NCBI GenBank assembly: GCA_947174215.1
Contig: CAMWIB010000020.1
Location: 1 to 12,388, forward strand
Source of the DNA: an uncultured Clostridia bacterium
GTDB taxonomy: Bacteria; Bacillota; Clostridia; Christensenellales; CAG-917
Length of the DNA stretch: 12,388 nt
Reading direction: 5' to 3'
Of this stretch, positions 1 to 5,794 are shown piece after piece. The notes under the pieces are model-generated. The model was given only the letters and a program-made list of their open reading frames with translations. It searched no databases and was not told where the DNA came from. A program made the position numbers and the translations under genes. Numbering within the stretch: position 1 is the first letter of the stretch; each line of letters begins with the position of its first letter.

Positions 1-80
1 GGGCAGGTAATCTCTTCATAAGCGGCTACCGTCATAAAACGGCGAGCAGGAGAAGTTTGTTTATATTTCTTAATTGCCAT
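1..80 (-). CDS. rplB: 50S ribosomal protein L2 (uL2), 5' fragment
   Basis: Only the first 26 codons lie in the window; the gene continues past base 1. The N-terminus reads MAIKKYKQTSPARRFMTV and continues to EEITCP, the usual start of bacterial L2, a primary 23S rRNA-binding protein near the peptidyl-transferase centre. The ATG is at 80-78, preceded by an AAGGAGG ribosome binding site inside the 18-base gap after rplW. It is the fifth gene of the S10 operon in the standard bacterial order. The identification rests on this short segment plus gene order, both of which agree. Confidence 0.93.
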   Translation of the reverse strand, partial: MAIKKYKQTSPARRFMTVAAYEEITC

Positions 81-98
81 TCTAAATAACCTCCTTCC

Positions 99-389
99 TT
101 ATGCGAGGCTCTCGAAGAACTCGATTGCTTTGCTCTCGGCAGTCAAGGTGACGATTGCCTTCTTGTATGCGGAACGTCTACCCTCGTTTCTGCCCATTCT
201 CTTCAACTTGCCGTCGTAGTTGACGGTGTTGACCTTTTCAACTCTTACGCCGAAAATCTGCTCAACCGCCGCTTTAATCTGCGACTTCGTTGCCGACTTC
301 AACACCTTGAAGGTGTACTTCTTATCAGGAATACCGTCAAAGCTCTTCTCTGAAAGAATCGGCTGAATTATGATGTCATATGCTGTCAT
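99..389 (-). CDS. rplW: 50S ribosomal protein L23 (uL23)
   Basis: A 96-residue protein of normal length for L23, which binds 23S rRNA beside the polypeptide exit tunnel and forms the docking site for trigger factor and SRP. Family signatures seen: the start MTAYDIIIQPILSEKS, the central YTFKV strand, the helix SQIKAAVEQIFGVRVEKVNT, and the basic loop KLKRMGRNEGRRSAYKKAIVTL. The start ATG (389-387) overlaps the rplD stop codon as ATGA, so translation is probably coupled; the ribosome binding site GAGGAGG sits inside the end of rplD. It is followed 18 bases later by rplB. Confidence 0.97.
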   Translation of the reverse strand: MTAYDIIIQPILSEKSFDGIPDKKYTFKVLKSATKSQIKAAVEQIFGVRVEKVNTVNYDGKLKRMGRNEGRRSAYKKAIVTLTAESKAIEFFESLA

Positions 390-1006
390 ACGTTTGCCTC
401 CTCAATCTGCTTGATTGCGTCAACGGTGAGGACAAGGTTCTTTGTGGAAACGATGTCGTATACGTTGAGCATTCTTGCTTCGCAGACGCTGACCTCGGGA
501 ATGTTGCCACTCGCAAGAAGTGCATCTGCATTGTGTTCACCAAGCACGAACATTACCTTGCCGCTGGGAGCAAGTGCCTTTGCCGCCGCCGCAACGTACT
601 TGGTCTTGACCTCGGCAAGCTCAAACTTATCAAGTACTACGACCTCGTTTTGACGGAGCTTCTCCGACAGAGCGGAATAGAAAGCTATCTTGTTCATACG
701 CTTGTTGATTTTCTGTGAAAAATCTCTCGGCTTCTTTGCGAACACCACGCCGCCGCCTACGTACTGCGGTGCGACGATGGAGCCTTGACGAGCGCGACCC
801 GTACCCTTCTGACGGTAAGGCTTTGCACCGCCTCCGCGAACTTCCGTTCTCGTAAGGTTGCACATTGTGCCTTGACGCTTGTTGGCAAGCTGAGAAACAA
901 CTACCTGATGTACGAGCGCTTCTTTGTAATCGCACGCAAAGATAGAATCGCTGACTTCCACGCTACCGACTTTACTTCCGGACATATTCAACACGTCTAA
1001 TTTCAT
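386..1006 (-). CDS. rplD: 50S ribosomal protein L4 (uL4)
   Basis: A 206-residue protein matching bacterial L4, a 23S rRNA-binding assembly protein whose extended loop lines the exit tunnel. The loop is recognisable around residues 48-95 (GTMCNLTRTEVRGGGAKPYR and then QKGTGRARQGS), followed by AKKPRDF and the NKRMNKIAFYSALSEK helix. In enterobacteria L4 also represses its own S10 operon by acting on the mRNA leader; whether it does so here is unknown, but the leader upstream of rpsJ is structured. The start ATG at 1006-1004 follows a GGAGGT ribosome binding site at 1017-1012, in the 13-base gap after rplC. Its stop overlaps the rplW start. Confidence 0.97.
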   Translation of the reverse strand: MKLDVLNMSGSKVGSVEVSDSIFACDYKEALVHQVVVSQLANKRQGTMCNLTRTEVRGGGAKPYRQKGTGRARQGSIVAPQYVGGGVVFAKKPRDFSQKINKRMNKIAFYSALSEKLRQNEVVVLDKFELAEVKTKYVAAAAKALAPSGKVMFVLGEHNADALLASGNIPEVSVCEARMLNVYDIVSTKNLVLTVDAIKQIEEANV

Positions 1007-1019
1007 CTTCTACCTCCGC

Positions 1020-1649
1020 TTAGCCCTTAACAGACTCTTTGACTATCACAAGTCCACCCTTCGGACCGGGGACTGCGCCCTTTACCAAAAGGAGATTTCT
1101 CTCGACGTCTATGCGAACGACCGTAAGGTTCTGCACAGTCACCTGCTCATGGCCCCATTGGCCAGCCATGTGCTTGTTCTTAAATACCCTTGACGGAGAA
1201 GAACACGCACCCATTGAGCCTACGCCTCTGTGGTAACCGGAGCCGTGTGCCTTAGGACCGATGTGGTTGTTCCATCTCTGGACAACGCCCGAGAAGCCGT
1301 GACCCTTTGACGTACCAGTGACGTCAACCTTGTCGCCTGCCGCGAACACGTCGCACTTGATTTCCTGTCCGACCTGATAGCTTGCGCTGTTTGCAAGACG
1401 CAACTCGCGCAGATACTTTCTGACAGTAACGTTTGCCTTCTTGAAGTGTCCGCTGACGGGCTTGTTGACTCTGGTTTCCTTAACCGTGCCGAAGCCTACT
1501 TGGACTGCTTCATAGCCATCATTCTCCTTGGTCTTTACCTGCACCACGGGGCAAGGACCTGCCTCGACTACCGTGACCGGAATGACCTTCCCCTCTGGGG
1601 TGAAGACTTGACTCATTCCAACTTTTTTTCCGATGATTGCTTTATCCAT
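1020..1649 (-). CDS. rplC: 50S ribosomal protein L3 (uL3)
   Basis: A 209-residue L3, an early-assembly 23S rRNA-binding protein that reaches into the peptidyl-transferase region. Seen: the N-terminal MDKAIIGKKVGMSQVF, the TGTSKGHGFSGVVQRW segment, the glycine/histidine-rich extension (GPKAHGSGYHRGVGSMGACS) and the MAGQWGHEQVTVQNL stretch. The reading frame is open further upstream, to 1724, but the family start is MDKAII. The ribosome binding site AGGAGG (1670-1665) lies 15 bases before this ATG, longer than usual; another in-frame ATG (1664-1662) directly abuts it with no spacer and so is unlikely. It is second in the S10 operon, 34 bases after rpsJ. Confidence 0.96.
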   Translation of the reverse strand: MDKAIIGKKVGMSQVFTPEGKVIPVTVVEAGPCPVVQVKTKENDGYEAVQVGFGTVKETRVNKPVSGHFKKANVTVRKYLRELRLANSASYQVGQEIKCDVFAAGDKVDVTGTSKGHGFSGVVQRWNNHIGPKAHGSGYHRGVGSMGACSSPSRVFKNKHMAGQWGHEQVTVQNLTVVRIDVERNLLLVKGAVPGPKGGLVIVKESVKG

Positions 1650-1683
1650 AATTATAAAGTTCATCCTCCTTGTTATTTTCCGC

Positions 1684-1992
1684 TTAGAGCTTGATTGAGA
1701 TATCAACGCCCGCCGGCAAGTCAAGCTTCATCAAGGAATCCACCGTCTTGCTCGTCGGATTGTAGATGTCAATCAAACGCTTATGTGTTCTGAGTTCAAA
1801 TTGCTCGCGGCTGTCTTTATACTTGTGCGTTGCGCGCAAGATAGTGACGATTTCCTTATCCGTAGGAAGAGGAATCGGACCGGAAACCTTCGTGCCGGTC
1901 TTTTTCACAGTCTCAACGATTTTCTCTGCGGAAACGTCAATGAGATTGTGGTCGTACGCTTTGAGCTTTATTCTTATTTTCTGTCCAGCCAT
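1684..1992 (-). CDS. rpsJ: 30S ribosomal protein S10 (uS10)
   Basis: A 102-residue S10, a 30S head protein that also serves as transcription factor NusE in antitermination complexes. The sequence follows the family almost end to end: KIRIKLKAYDHNLIDVSAEK, then VSGPIPLPTDK, ILRATHKYKDSREQFELRTH, KRLIDIYNPT and the ending LPAGVDISIKL. The ATG at 1992-1990 has an AGGAGG ribosome binding site at 2010-2005. It is the first gene of the S10 operon here, preceded by a ~110-nt untranslated leader and a strong promoter, so transcription of the whole ribosomal block begins upstream of this gene. Confidence 0.98.
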   Translation of the reverse strand: MAGQKIRIKLKAYDHNLIDVSAEKIVETVKKTGTKVSGPIPLPTDKEIVTILRATHKYKDSREQFELRTHKRLIDIYNPTSKTVDSLMKLDLPAGVDISIKL

Positions 1993-2004
1993 TTTTTAGA
2001 TTAG

Positions 2005-2078
2005 CCTCCTATAAATTTGCAGTTCTTACACACTCACCCGCGTGTGTCATTTATTTTTTTATCGTTGCGATGCAACGA
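2005..2078 (-). promoter_or_regulatory. S10 operon mRNA leader with two hairpins
   Basis: The untranslated leader of rpsJ holds two inverted repeats. The upstream one (2062-2078) has 7-bp arms TCGTTGC/GCAACGA around a 3-base loop. The second (2028-2047) has 6-bp arms ACACAC/GTGTGT around an 8-base loop and ends 18 bases before the ribosome binding site at 2010-2005. Neither is followed by a U-tract on the mRNA strand, so they are not simple terminators. They may be binding sites for a feedback-regulating ribosomal protein, as L4 does in the enterobacterial S10 leader. The hairpins are seen; the role is inferred. Confidence 0.45.
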
Positions 2079-2110
2079 AATATACGTATCCTAATAAGAC
2101 ACGCTCCTAT

Positions 2111-2139
2111 ATTTTACATACTTGTCAAATTTGAGTCAA
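2111..2139 (-). promoter_or_regulatory. sigma-A type promoter of the S10 operon
   Basis: On the minus strand a -35 box TTGACT (2139-2134) and a -10 box TAAAAT (2116-2111) are separated by exactly 17 bases. Directly upstream, 2140-2180 is A/T-rich with phased A-tracts and two copies of TTGAAAAT, which resembles an UP element as expected of a highly expressed ribosomal operon. The predicted start site is near 2104, giving a leader of about 110 nt before rpsJ. Confidence 0.7.
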
Positions 2140-2384
2140 GCAAATTACTTAACAATTTTCAATGATTTTCAAATATTTTTTGCGCTTGTGCAGGCGCATT
2201 AAGGTTGGCACAAAATATAGTATATTATTGTTTATTTTATATTTCTATATTTATTATATATAGTACTATAAGTCGTCATTTATAATGATTTATTCCGCTT
2301 GCCAACCATTTTCAGCTTTCAGGCCGTCATAATTTCAGATTTCAATGCGGCGAAGTTCACCGCCCTGCGAGAATATCTCCAAGC
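2140..2384. other. AT-rich intergenic region between the hydrolase gene and the S10 promoter
   Basis: Together with the S10 promoter and leader this is a 392-base stretch without a gene (1993-2384). Next to the promoter it holds the A-tract region. Further on there is a run of almost pure A/T at 2215-2270 ending in the 12-base palindrome TATAGTACTATA (2259-2270), and a weak hairpin TCATT-TAT-AATGA at 2276-2288. The stretch 2290-2384 just downstream of the hydrolase stop has coding-like GC content but no open frame I can support. I see no convincing intrinsic terminator for the hydrolase gene. Confidence 0.4.
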
Positions 2385-3122
2385 TTATAATAGCTTTATC
2401 TCAGCGTATACTCTCTCGGCAATCATAACCGCGCCTTCCTTAGTTGGGTGTGCGCCGTCGGAGAAAAGCTCGGGCTTTCCGTCAAACATCTCGTACAAAT
2501 CAATAATACCCGACAGCGACATTTCTCTTTCGAGAGTTTTCGCGGCGGAGTTTAGGTCGTTTTTTATCAGCTCGTTATCAATTCCGAACGGAGCTTTACC
2601 CTTATACTCAAATACGGGTGGCGGCGCCATTATGACAACCTTCTCTACGCTTTCGAGGTCGAGATAGCTTTGTATTATTTTCTTATAGTCGTTGATATAC
2701 GACTCTTTTCCGTGCCAGTTCGCGGCTTTCGTATCGTTTGAGCCGAGCATGATGATGACGATATTCGGCTTAAAGTCAAGGCTTTGTTTATACAGCTTTT
2801 CTTCCGTATACGGCTTATTTCCCAGCTCGCCCGCAGTTCTACCCGAGAAGCCGTAGTTGTTTACGCAATACTTATCTCCAAGCAATTTCCCAAGCTGTGC
2901 GGGATAATTGTTCTTCGTCCAGTTTGAAATACCGTAGCCGTACGTAACGCTATCCCCCACGCACGCCACGCGTATCTGCCCGTCTTTTTCTTTGTTCAAT
3001 GGATGCGCCGTACCAAGTAAGCCCTTCGTAAACAGACAAGGAAGCGTAATGCTAATCACTATAATGGCAAACGCCAAAATCGCAGATATGATTATAATTG
3101 CTTTCTTCTTTGTCTTTTGCAT
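2385..3122 (-). CDS. membrane-anchored SGNH/GDSL-type hydrolase
   Basis: A 245-residue protein with one N-terminal membrane segment (about residues 8-27, after a KTKKK positive patch) and an extracytoplasmic SGNH hydrolase domain. The catalytic blocks are visible: GDSVTYG with nucleophile Ser58, block II glycine in NYGFSGRTAGE near residue 91, GSND with Asn129, and DGAHPT with Asp222 and His225. Enzymes of this fold hydrolyse esters, often acetyl groups on carbohydrates or wall polymers, or lipids; the substrate cannot be told. An in-frame GTG lies 12 bases upstream, but ATG 3122-3120 is preferred because AGGTGG lies 8 bases before it. It is monocistronic: own promoter upstream, 392-base gap downstream. 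Location outside the membrane is inferred from the anchor. Confidence 0.85.
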   Translation of the reverse strand: MQKTKKKAIIIISAILAFAIIVISITLPCLFTKGLLGTAHPLNKEKDGQIRVACVGDSVTYGYGISNWTKNNYPAQLGKLLGDKYCVNNYGFSGRTAGELGNKPYTEEKLYKQSLDFKPNIVIIMLGSNDTKAANWHGKESYINDYKKIIQSYLDLESVEKVVIMAPPPVFEYKGKAPFGIDNELIKNDLNSAAKTLEREMSLSGIIDLYEMFDGKPELFSDGAHPTKEGAVMIAERVYAEIKLL

Positions 3123-3151
3123 ACGTACGCCCACCTACTTGATATATATAA

Positions 3152-3180
3152 ATTGTACCATAGCCACGCATTCAGTGCAA
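3152..3180 (-). promoter_or_regulatory. extended -10 promoter of the SGNH hydrolase gene
   Basis: On the minus strand a -35 box TTGCAC (3180-3175) is followed after 17 bases by a -10 box TACAAT (3157-3152), preceded by the TGG extension typical of extended -10 promoters. It lies about 30 bases upstream of the ATG at 3122, leaving a short leader that contains the AGGTGG site. Confidence 0.6.
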
Positions 3181-3508
3181 GTTGATAATTTACACTCTTA
3201 GTGTGATAGTGAATTGAATATTTCACTAAACAAATGTGAAGTAAAAACTAAAATTTATACGTGTCATAAAGCTATATTGAAAAACAAAAAATCGTGATAT
3301 TTTTATGCAGAACGCTAAAACGCCCAATAAATAATTCCATTCCGCAAAATGAGGGAATTCACTTCCCTCATTTTGCACCTTAATAGTTTGCGCTCACAGC
3401 ACATCTCGCGTGTTTATTCATTACTCATTTTCCACACCACTATCGCATAACACACGAATGTGCGTACACGCAGTGTGTGACGTCTGGCGCAAAGTGCGTT
3501 CGGCACAA
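3181..3508. other. intergenic region upstream of the hydrolase promoter
   Basis: Part of a 386-base gene-free stretch (3123-3508). It contains the 14-bp inverted repeat described separately (3344-3376). At 3449-3479, downstream of the stop of the 3509-4408 gene, there is a compound inverted repeat: outer arms ACACAC/GTGTGT and inner arms TGCG/CGCA, with a 5-base bulge and no U-tract. The rest (3190-3340) is AT-rich with no open frame above noise and no tRNA-like fold that I can see. Confidence 0.4.
3344..3376. terminator. 14-bp perfect inverted repeat, candidate (bidirectional) terminator
   Basis: The arms GCAAAATGAGGGAA (3344-3357) and TTCCCTCATTTTGC (3363-3376) are perfectly complementary around a 5-base loop. 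The A-tract and T-tract are built into the stem (AAAATGAGGG / CCCTCATTTT), a layout compatible with termination on either strand. On the minus strand it lies downstream of the 3509-4408 gene and upstream of the hydrolase promoter, where a terminator would be expected. The missing U-run after the stem lowers confidence. Confidence 0.5.
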
Positions 3509-4408
3509 CTACTTTATTATTTCGCCAGTTTTGGCGGACTGATATATCATCCAATATCCATCAATCAGTCCGTCAGAATCATTGAGGGGTAGCCAGACGC
3601 ACATATTTTCAAGCTCTTCGGGCGCGCGGCGTGCGTTCTTCTCCTGCGATACGAGCTGTGGCACACCATAACATATAAAGGACGGCTCGTCCTCATCGAA
3701 AAGCAACCCGACAACGTAATAACCGTCCTCGGCGTCTACGCGTACCCACTTCGAGTTCGGTACGGAATCAGTCAACAGTTTTTCCTCGGGATAGCAAATA
3801 AACATCTCGTCAATCTGCGGCTTTACGGCATAATAGAAATTATTTCCGTCGTACTTTATCCACTCGCCGAGCGGCTTGACGTCGCTTTTTGATGAAACGC
3901 CGACGTGCGGCTTTGATTTATTCTGTTTTGCCAAACCGTCTGTGGTTTGCGCTTTCGCCTCGTCACTTACGTCGCCATCCTCAGAAATCATCTCTTCAAG
4001 TTCGATAGGTTTTGCACTGCCAACCTCGCAATTTTCCTCTTTGAAATTTTGGCTTACCTTAGCCGCTACCACTTTGCTTTTTTGTGATTCGGCGCGTGCG
4101 AAATCGTCTATACGCTTTAACATCAGACTCTTTGCGCCCTTGCCGCCAAACATTGTAAGCGAGCTTGAACGCACTACGCATCCCGTTTCATATTCCGCAC
4201 TAAACGGCACTTCAACCTCGCAATTTATATCATTAAGCTTTATTTGCGCGATATTGTCACCTACGAGATACAGGGTTGCGCCAATGGGACGGAAGTCGAG
4301 CGTACAGCTCACCTTCGCCACGTTATCCTTACCTGTTACTCCCGATATTTTTACAACGCCTTTATGCCCACCGCCGCTCAAAACTATAATTTCTTTCCTA
4401 ACAGACAT
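3509..4408 (-). CDS. two-domain protein of unknown function with C-terminal GYW-x-x-YQ-x-A-x-TGE motif
   Basis: A 299-residue protein with no signal peptide or membrane segment. Residues 1-95 look like a beta-rich domain (alternating hydrophobics, GATLYLVGDNIAQIKL, LTMFGGKG). Residues 96-180 are a polar, Lys/Glu/Ser-rich linker, probably disordered. Residues 181-299 form a second domain rich in aromatics: WIKYDGNNFYYAVKPQ, WVRVDAEDGYYVVGLL, FICYGVP and VWLPL, and finally GYWMIYQSAKTGE at 284-296. I recall this ending from hypothetical proteins of uncultured Clostridia, but I know no function. The ATG at 4408 has a GAGGTGAT ribosome binding site. It is divergent from the TSCPD gene (134 bases between the starts) and is followed by a gap with a terminator-like repeat, so it is probably transcribed alone. 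Cytoplasmic location is inferred. Confidence 0.8.
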   Translation of the reverse strand: MSVRKEIIVLSGGGHKGVVKISGVTGKDNVAKVSCTLDFRPIGATLYLVGDNIAQIKLNDINCEVEVPFSAEYETGCVVRSSSLTMFGGKGAKSLMLKRIDDFARAESQKSKVVAAKVSQNFKEENCEVGSAKPIELEEMISEDGDVSDEAKAQTTDGLAKQNKSKPHVGVSSKSDVKPLGEWIKYDGNNFYYAVKPQIDEMFICYPEEKLLTDSVPNSKWVRVDAEDGYYVVGLLFDEDEPSFICYGVPQLVSQEKNARRAPEELENMCVWLPLNDSDGLIDGYWMIYQSAKTGEIIK

Positions 4409-4421
4409 ATATCACCTCACG

Positions 4422-4450
4422 TATATACAACTTCATACAAGTCTATGCAA
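4422..4450 (-). promoter_or_regulatory. candidate promoter of the 3509-4408 gene
   Basis: On the minus strand TTGCAT (4450-4445) and TATATA (4427-4422) are spaced by 17 bases. The implied start site would leave a leader of only about a dozen bases that just covers the GAGGTGAT site, which is unusually short. A second TTGCAT lies exactly 20 bases upstream (4470-4465), so the true -35 could differ. Confidence 0.35.
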
Positions 4451-4480
4451 AGCAAAACGCTTTAATGCAACTTGAAACAC

Positions 4481-4509
4481 TTGCTAATAAATTCACGATT
4501 TGCTATCAT
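4481..4509 (+). promoter_or_regulatory. extended -10 promoter of the TSCPD gene
   Basis: The -35 box TTGCTA (4481-4486) and -10 box TATCAT (4504-4509) have a 17-base spacer that ends in TGC, the extended -10 element. The predicted start near 4516 leaves about 27 bases before the ATG at 4543, including the ribosome binding site GAGGTG (4531-4536). Confidence 0.55.
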
Positions 4510-4542
4510 AATATAAAAGAACACAAATTTGAGGTGAAAGCT

Positions 4543-4803
4543 ATGGAATATACGTACAAAACGAGAGGCACCTGCGCAGTGCAGATTAAGTTTGACCTTG
4601 ACGGAGATATTATTTCGAACGTAAGATTTTTGGGCGGTTGCAACGGCAATCTGCAAGGAATATCCAGACTTGTTGAAGGAATGAACGTAAACGACGTTGC
4701 AAGCAAGCTCAAAGGAATCACCTGCGGTTATAAGTCAACCTCCTGTCCCGACCAACTTGCAATCGCAATTGCAAATGCGGTTGCGGAAAGTAAACAGGCA
4801 TAA
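4543..4803 (+). CDS. stand-alone TSCPD domain protein (TIGR03905-like)
   Basis: An 86-residue protein made of a single TSCPD domain, named after the motif seen here as TSCPDQLA (residues 66-73). Four cysteines, Cys11, Cys33 (in GGCNGN), Cys61 and Cys68, are placed as a likely metal site. The same domain forms the C-terminus of some class II (B12-dependent) ribonucleotide reductases. The free-standing form is widespread in Clostridia (TIGR03905) and I know of no established function for it. The start at 4543 is chosen over an upstream in-frame ATG (4465) because GAGGTG lies 6 bases before it and the family begins near the Y-x-T-x-G-x-C motif. It has its own promoter and terminator, so it is a single-gene unit. 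Confidence 0.88.
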   Translation: MEYTYKTRGTCAVQIKFDLDGDIISNVRFLGGCNGNLQGISRLVEGMNVNDVASKLKGITCGYKSTSCPDQLAIAIANAVAESKQA

Positions 4804-4846
4804 TATCTAAGCAAGCATAATATCTATAATAAATATTTATCATAAG

Positions 4847-4884
4847 TCAAGGGCATTGCGATTTGCAATGCCCTTGATATTTTT
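4847..4884 (+). terminator. Rho-independent terminator of the TSCPD gene
   Basis: A perfect 13-bp stem (TCAAGGGCATTGC / GCAATGCCCTTGA) with the 5-base loop GATTT spans 4847-4877 and is followed by TATTTTTAT. It lies 44 bases after the TSCPD stop codon. The P-II operon converges from the right and may also use this stem, although the tail on that strand is less U-rich. Confidence 0.85.
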
Positions 4885-4973
4885 ATAATATTCAAATTGA
4901 TATTGAGAATTCTTTGATAAATTCTACTCTTATTTATAGTGCGCTAAGCTTATAGAGCTATCTACCCTTTCAA

Positions 4974-5324
4974 TTATTTATCCGTTGGGTCTTCGCTCTC
5001 GCTCTTTTTGTTGCTTGCAATACCGATTACGTTATCAACGGGCATAGCAAACGCGATTCCCTGACCGGGAGTATTCAATCCGACCTCTTTGTAGAGCGCA
5101 TGCAAAATGTCATCTCTAAGCTCGGTGGGAACGACAATCATAACCATTTCCTTCTGAGGGTCAACGGTTATATCAAACAGCTTTTGTGCCTCCTGATTTG
5201 CCGTACCTCTTGCGGAGATGACAGTACCGCCTCTTGCGCCTACTTCTCTCGCCGCGTCCATAACCAAATCGGCAAAGCCTTCGTTTACGATACACACAAC
5301 AAGTTGATGTTCAAAATTAGCCAT
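4974..5324 (-). CDS. P-II-like protein A of the DUF1538 operon
   Basis: A 116-residue P-II-fold protein. The P-II pattern is recognisable as VVCIVNEGFADLVMDAAREV, then GARGGTVISARGTA (residues 29-42), the central strand EMVMIVVP (59-66), and PGQGIAFAMPVDNVIGIA (about 86-103). P-II trimers bind ATP/ADP and 2-oxoglutarate and control transporters, enzymes or regulators. The usual T-loop, with its uridylylated tyrosine, is absent: the segment after ARGTA is short and runs directly into FDITVDP. It is therefore a P-II-like sensor, not GlnB or GlnK. The charged tail SNKKSESEDPTDK follows the fold. The ATG (5324-5322) lies inside the end of gene B (8-base overlap), with its AAGGAGG site in that gene, so the two are translated together. 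Partnership with the DUF1538 membrane protein is inferred from the operon. Confidence 0.85.
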   Translation of the reverse strand: MANFEHQLVVCIVNEGFADLVMDAAREVGARGGTVISARGTANQEAQKLFDITVDPQKEMVMIVVPTELRDDILHALYKEVGLNTPGQGIAFAMPVDNVIGIASNKKSESEDPTDK

Positions 5325-5787
5325 TTTTACCCTCCTTGACCGTCTTTACGTTATTGCTCAAAAAGCCGAAGGCGGCCACGCCTATTACACTTGACAACGG
5401 TACGGTGTACGCGACGCCTCTACCGTCCTTTATCGTTTGGAATTTGTTTTCGAGAGTTGCAAGCGCGTCCTGCAACTTATCCTCGCGTATGAAACTGAAT
5501 ATAACAGTCTTTGGTGAATCTTCAAGACCGAGCAAGCTGAGCATCTGCATTGACGCAGTGCCGCGAGCGTGTACGGCAACCTGCATATTGACCTCGAATG
5601 ACAACAGCAAGTCCTGATAGAATTCCGACTTTTTCCTGTTTACCACGGTGATGAGCAATTCAAGTTTATTGGTACTCATCTTGGTGTTTGCGCTCTTTGT
5701 AGCCGCGCTCTTGTCGGGAAGTCGTCTTGTCACTGCGTTGCGCACATCTGCTTTAATATTTGAAATATGTTCCAATCTCTTAGCCAT
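5317..5787 (-). CDS. P-II-like protein B of the DUF1538 operon, with basic N-terminal extension
   Basis: A 156-residue protein with a more divergent P-II-like domain from about residue 40 onward: LELLITVVNRKKSEFYQDLL, the VHARGTAS motif (72-79), the PKTVIFSFIRED strand, and GRGVAYTVPLSSVIGVA near 120-137. These repeat the landmarks of protein A, again without a standard T-loop. Ahead of the domain are about 36 basic, polar residues (MAKRLEHISNIKADVRNAVT and on). A start at Met37 would give only the domain but has no ribosome binding site; ATG 5787-5785 has GAGGTG just before it, overlapping the stop region of the DUF1538 gene. A GTG six bases further upstream is less likely. The two P-II copies are clearly unlike each other, suggesting a heteromeric or dual-input sensor (inference). 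Confidence 0.8.
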   Translation of the reverse strand: MAKRLEHISNIKADVRNAVTRRLPDKSAATKSANTKMSTNKLELLITVVNRKKSEFYQDLLLSFEVNMQVAVHARGTASMQMLSLLGLEDSPKTVIFSFIREDKLQDALATLENKFQTIKDGRGVAYTVPLSSVIGVAAFGFLSNNVKTVKEGKNG

Positions 5788-5794
5788 ATGCACC

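Noticed and set aside
1650..1724. 25-residue N-terminal extension of L3
   Set aside because: It overlaps the end of rpsJ, covers the AGGAGG site, and is not part of the conserved L3 protein.
2259..2270. 12-base palindrome TATAGTACTATA as an operator
   Set aside because: It is pure A/T except the centre, lies in a long A/T run and is more than 100 bases from the S10 promoter; chance occurrence is likely.
3876..4475. 199-codon plus-strand open frame opposite the 3509-4408 gene
   Set aside because: It has no ribosome binding site, is Ser/Thr/Pro/Phe-rich as expected of an antisense shadow, and lies wholly on the strand opposite a gene with clear start signals.
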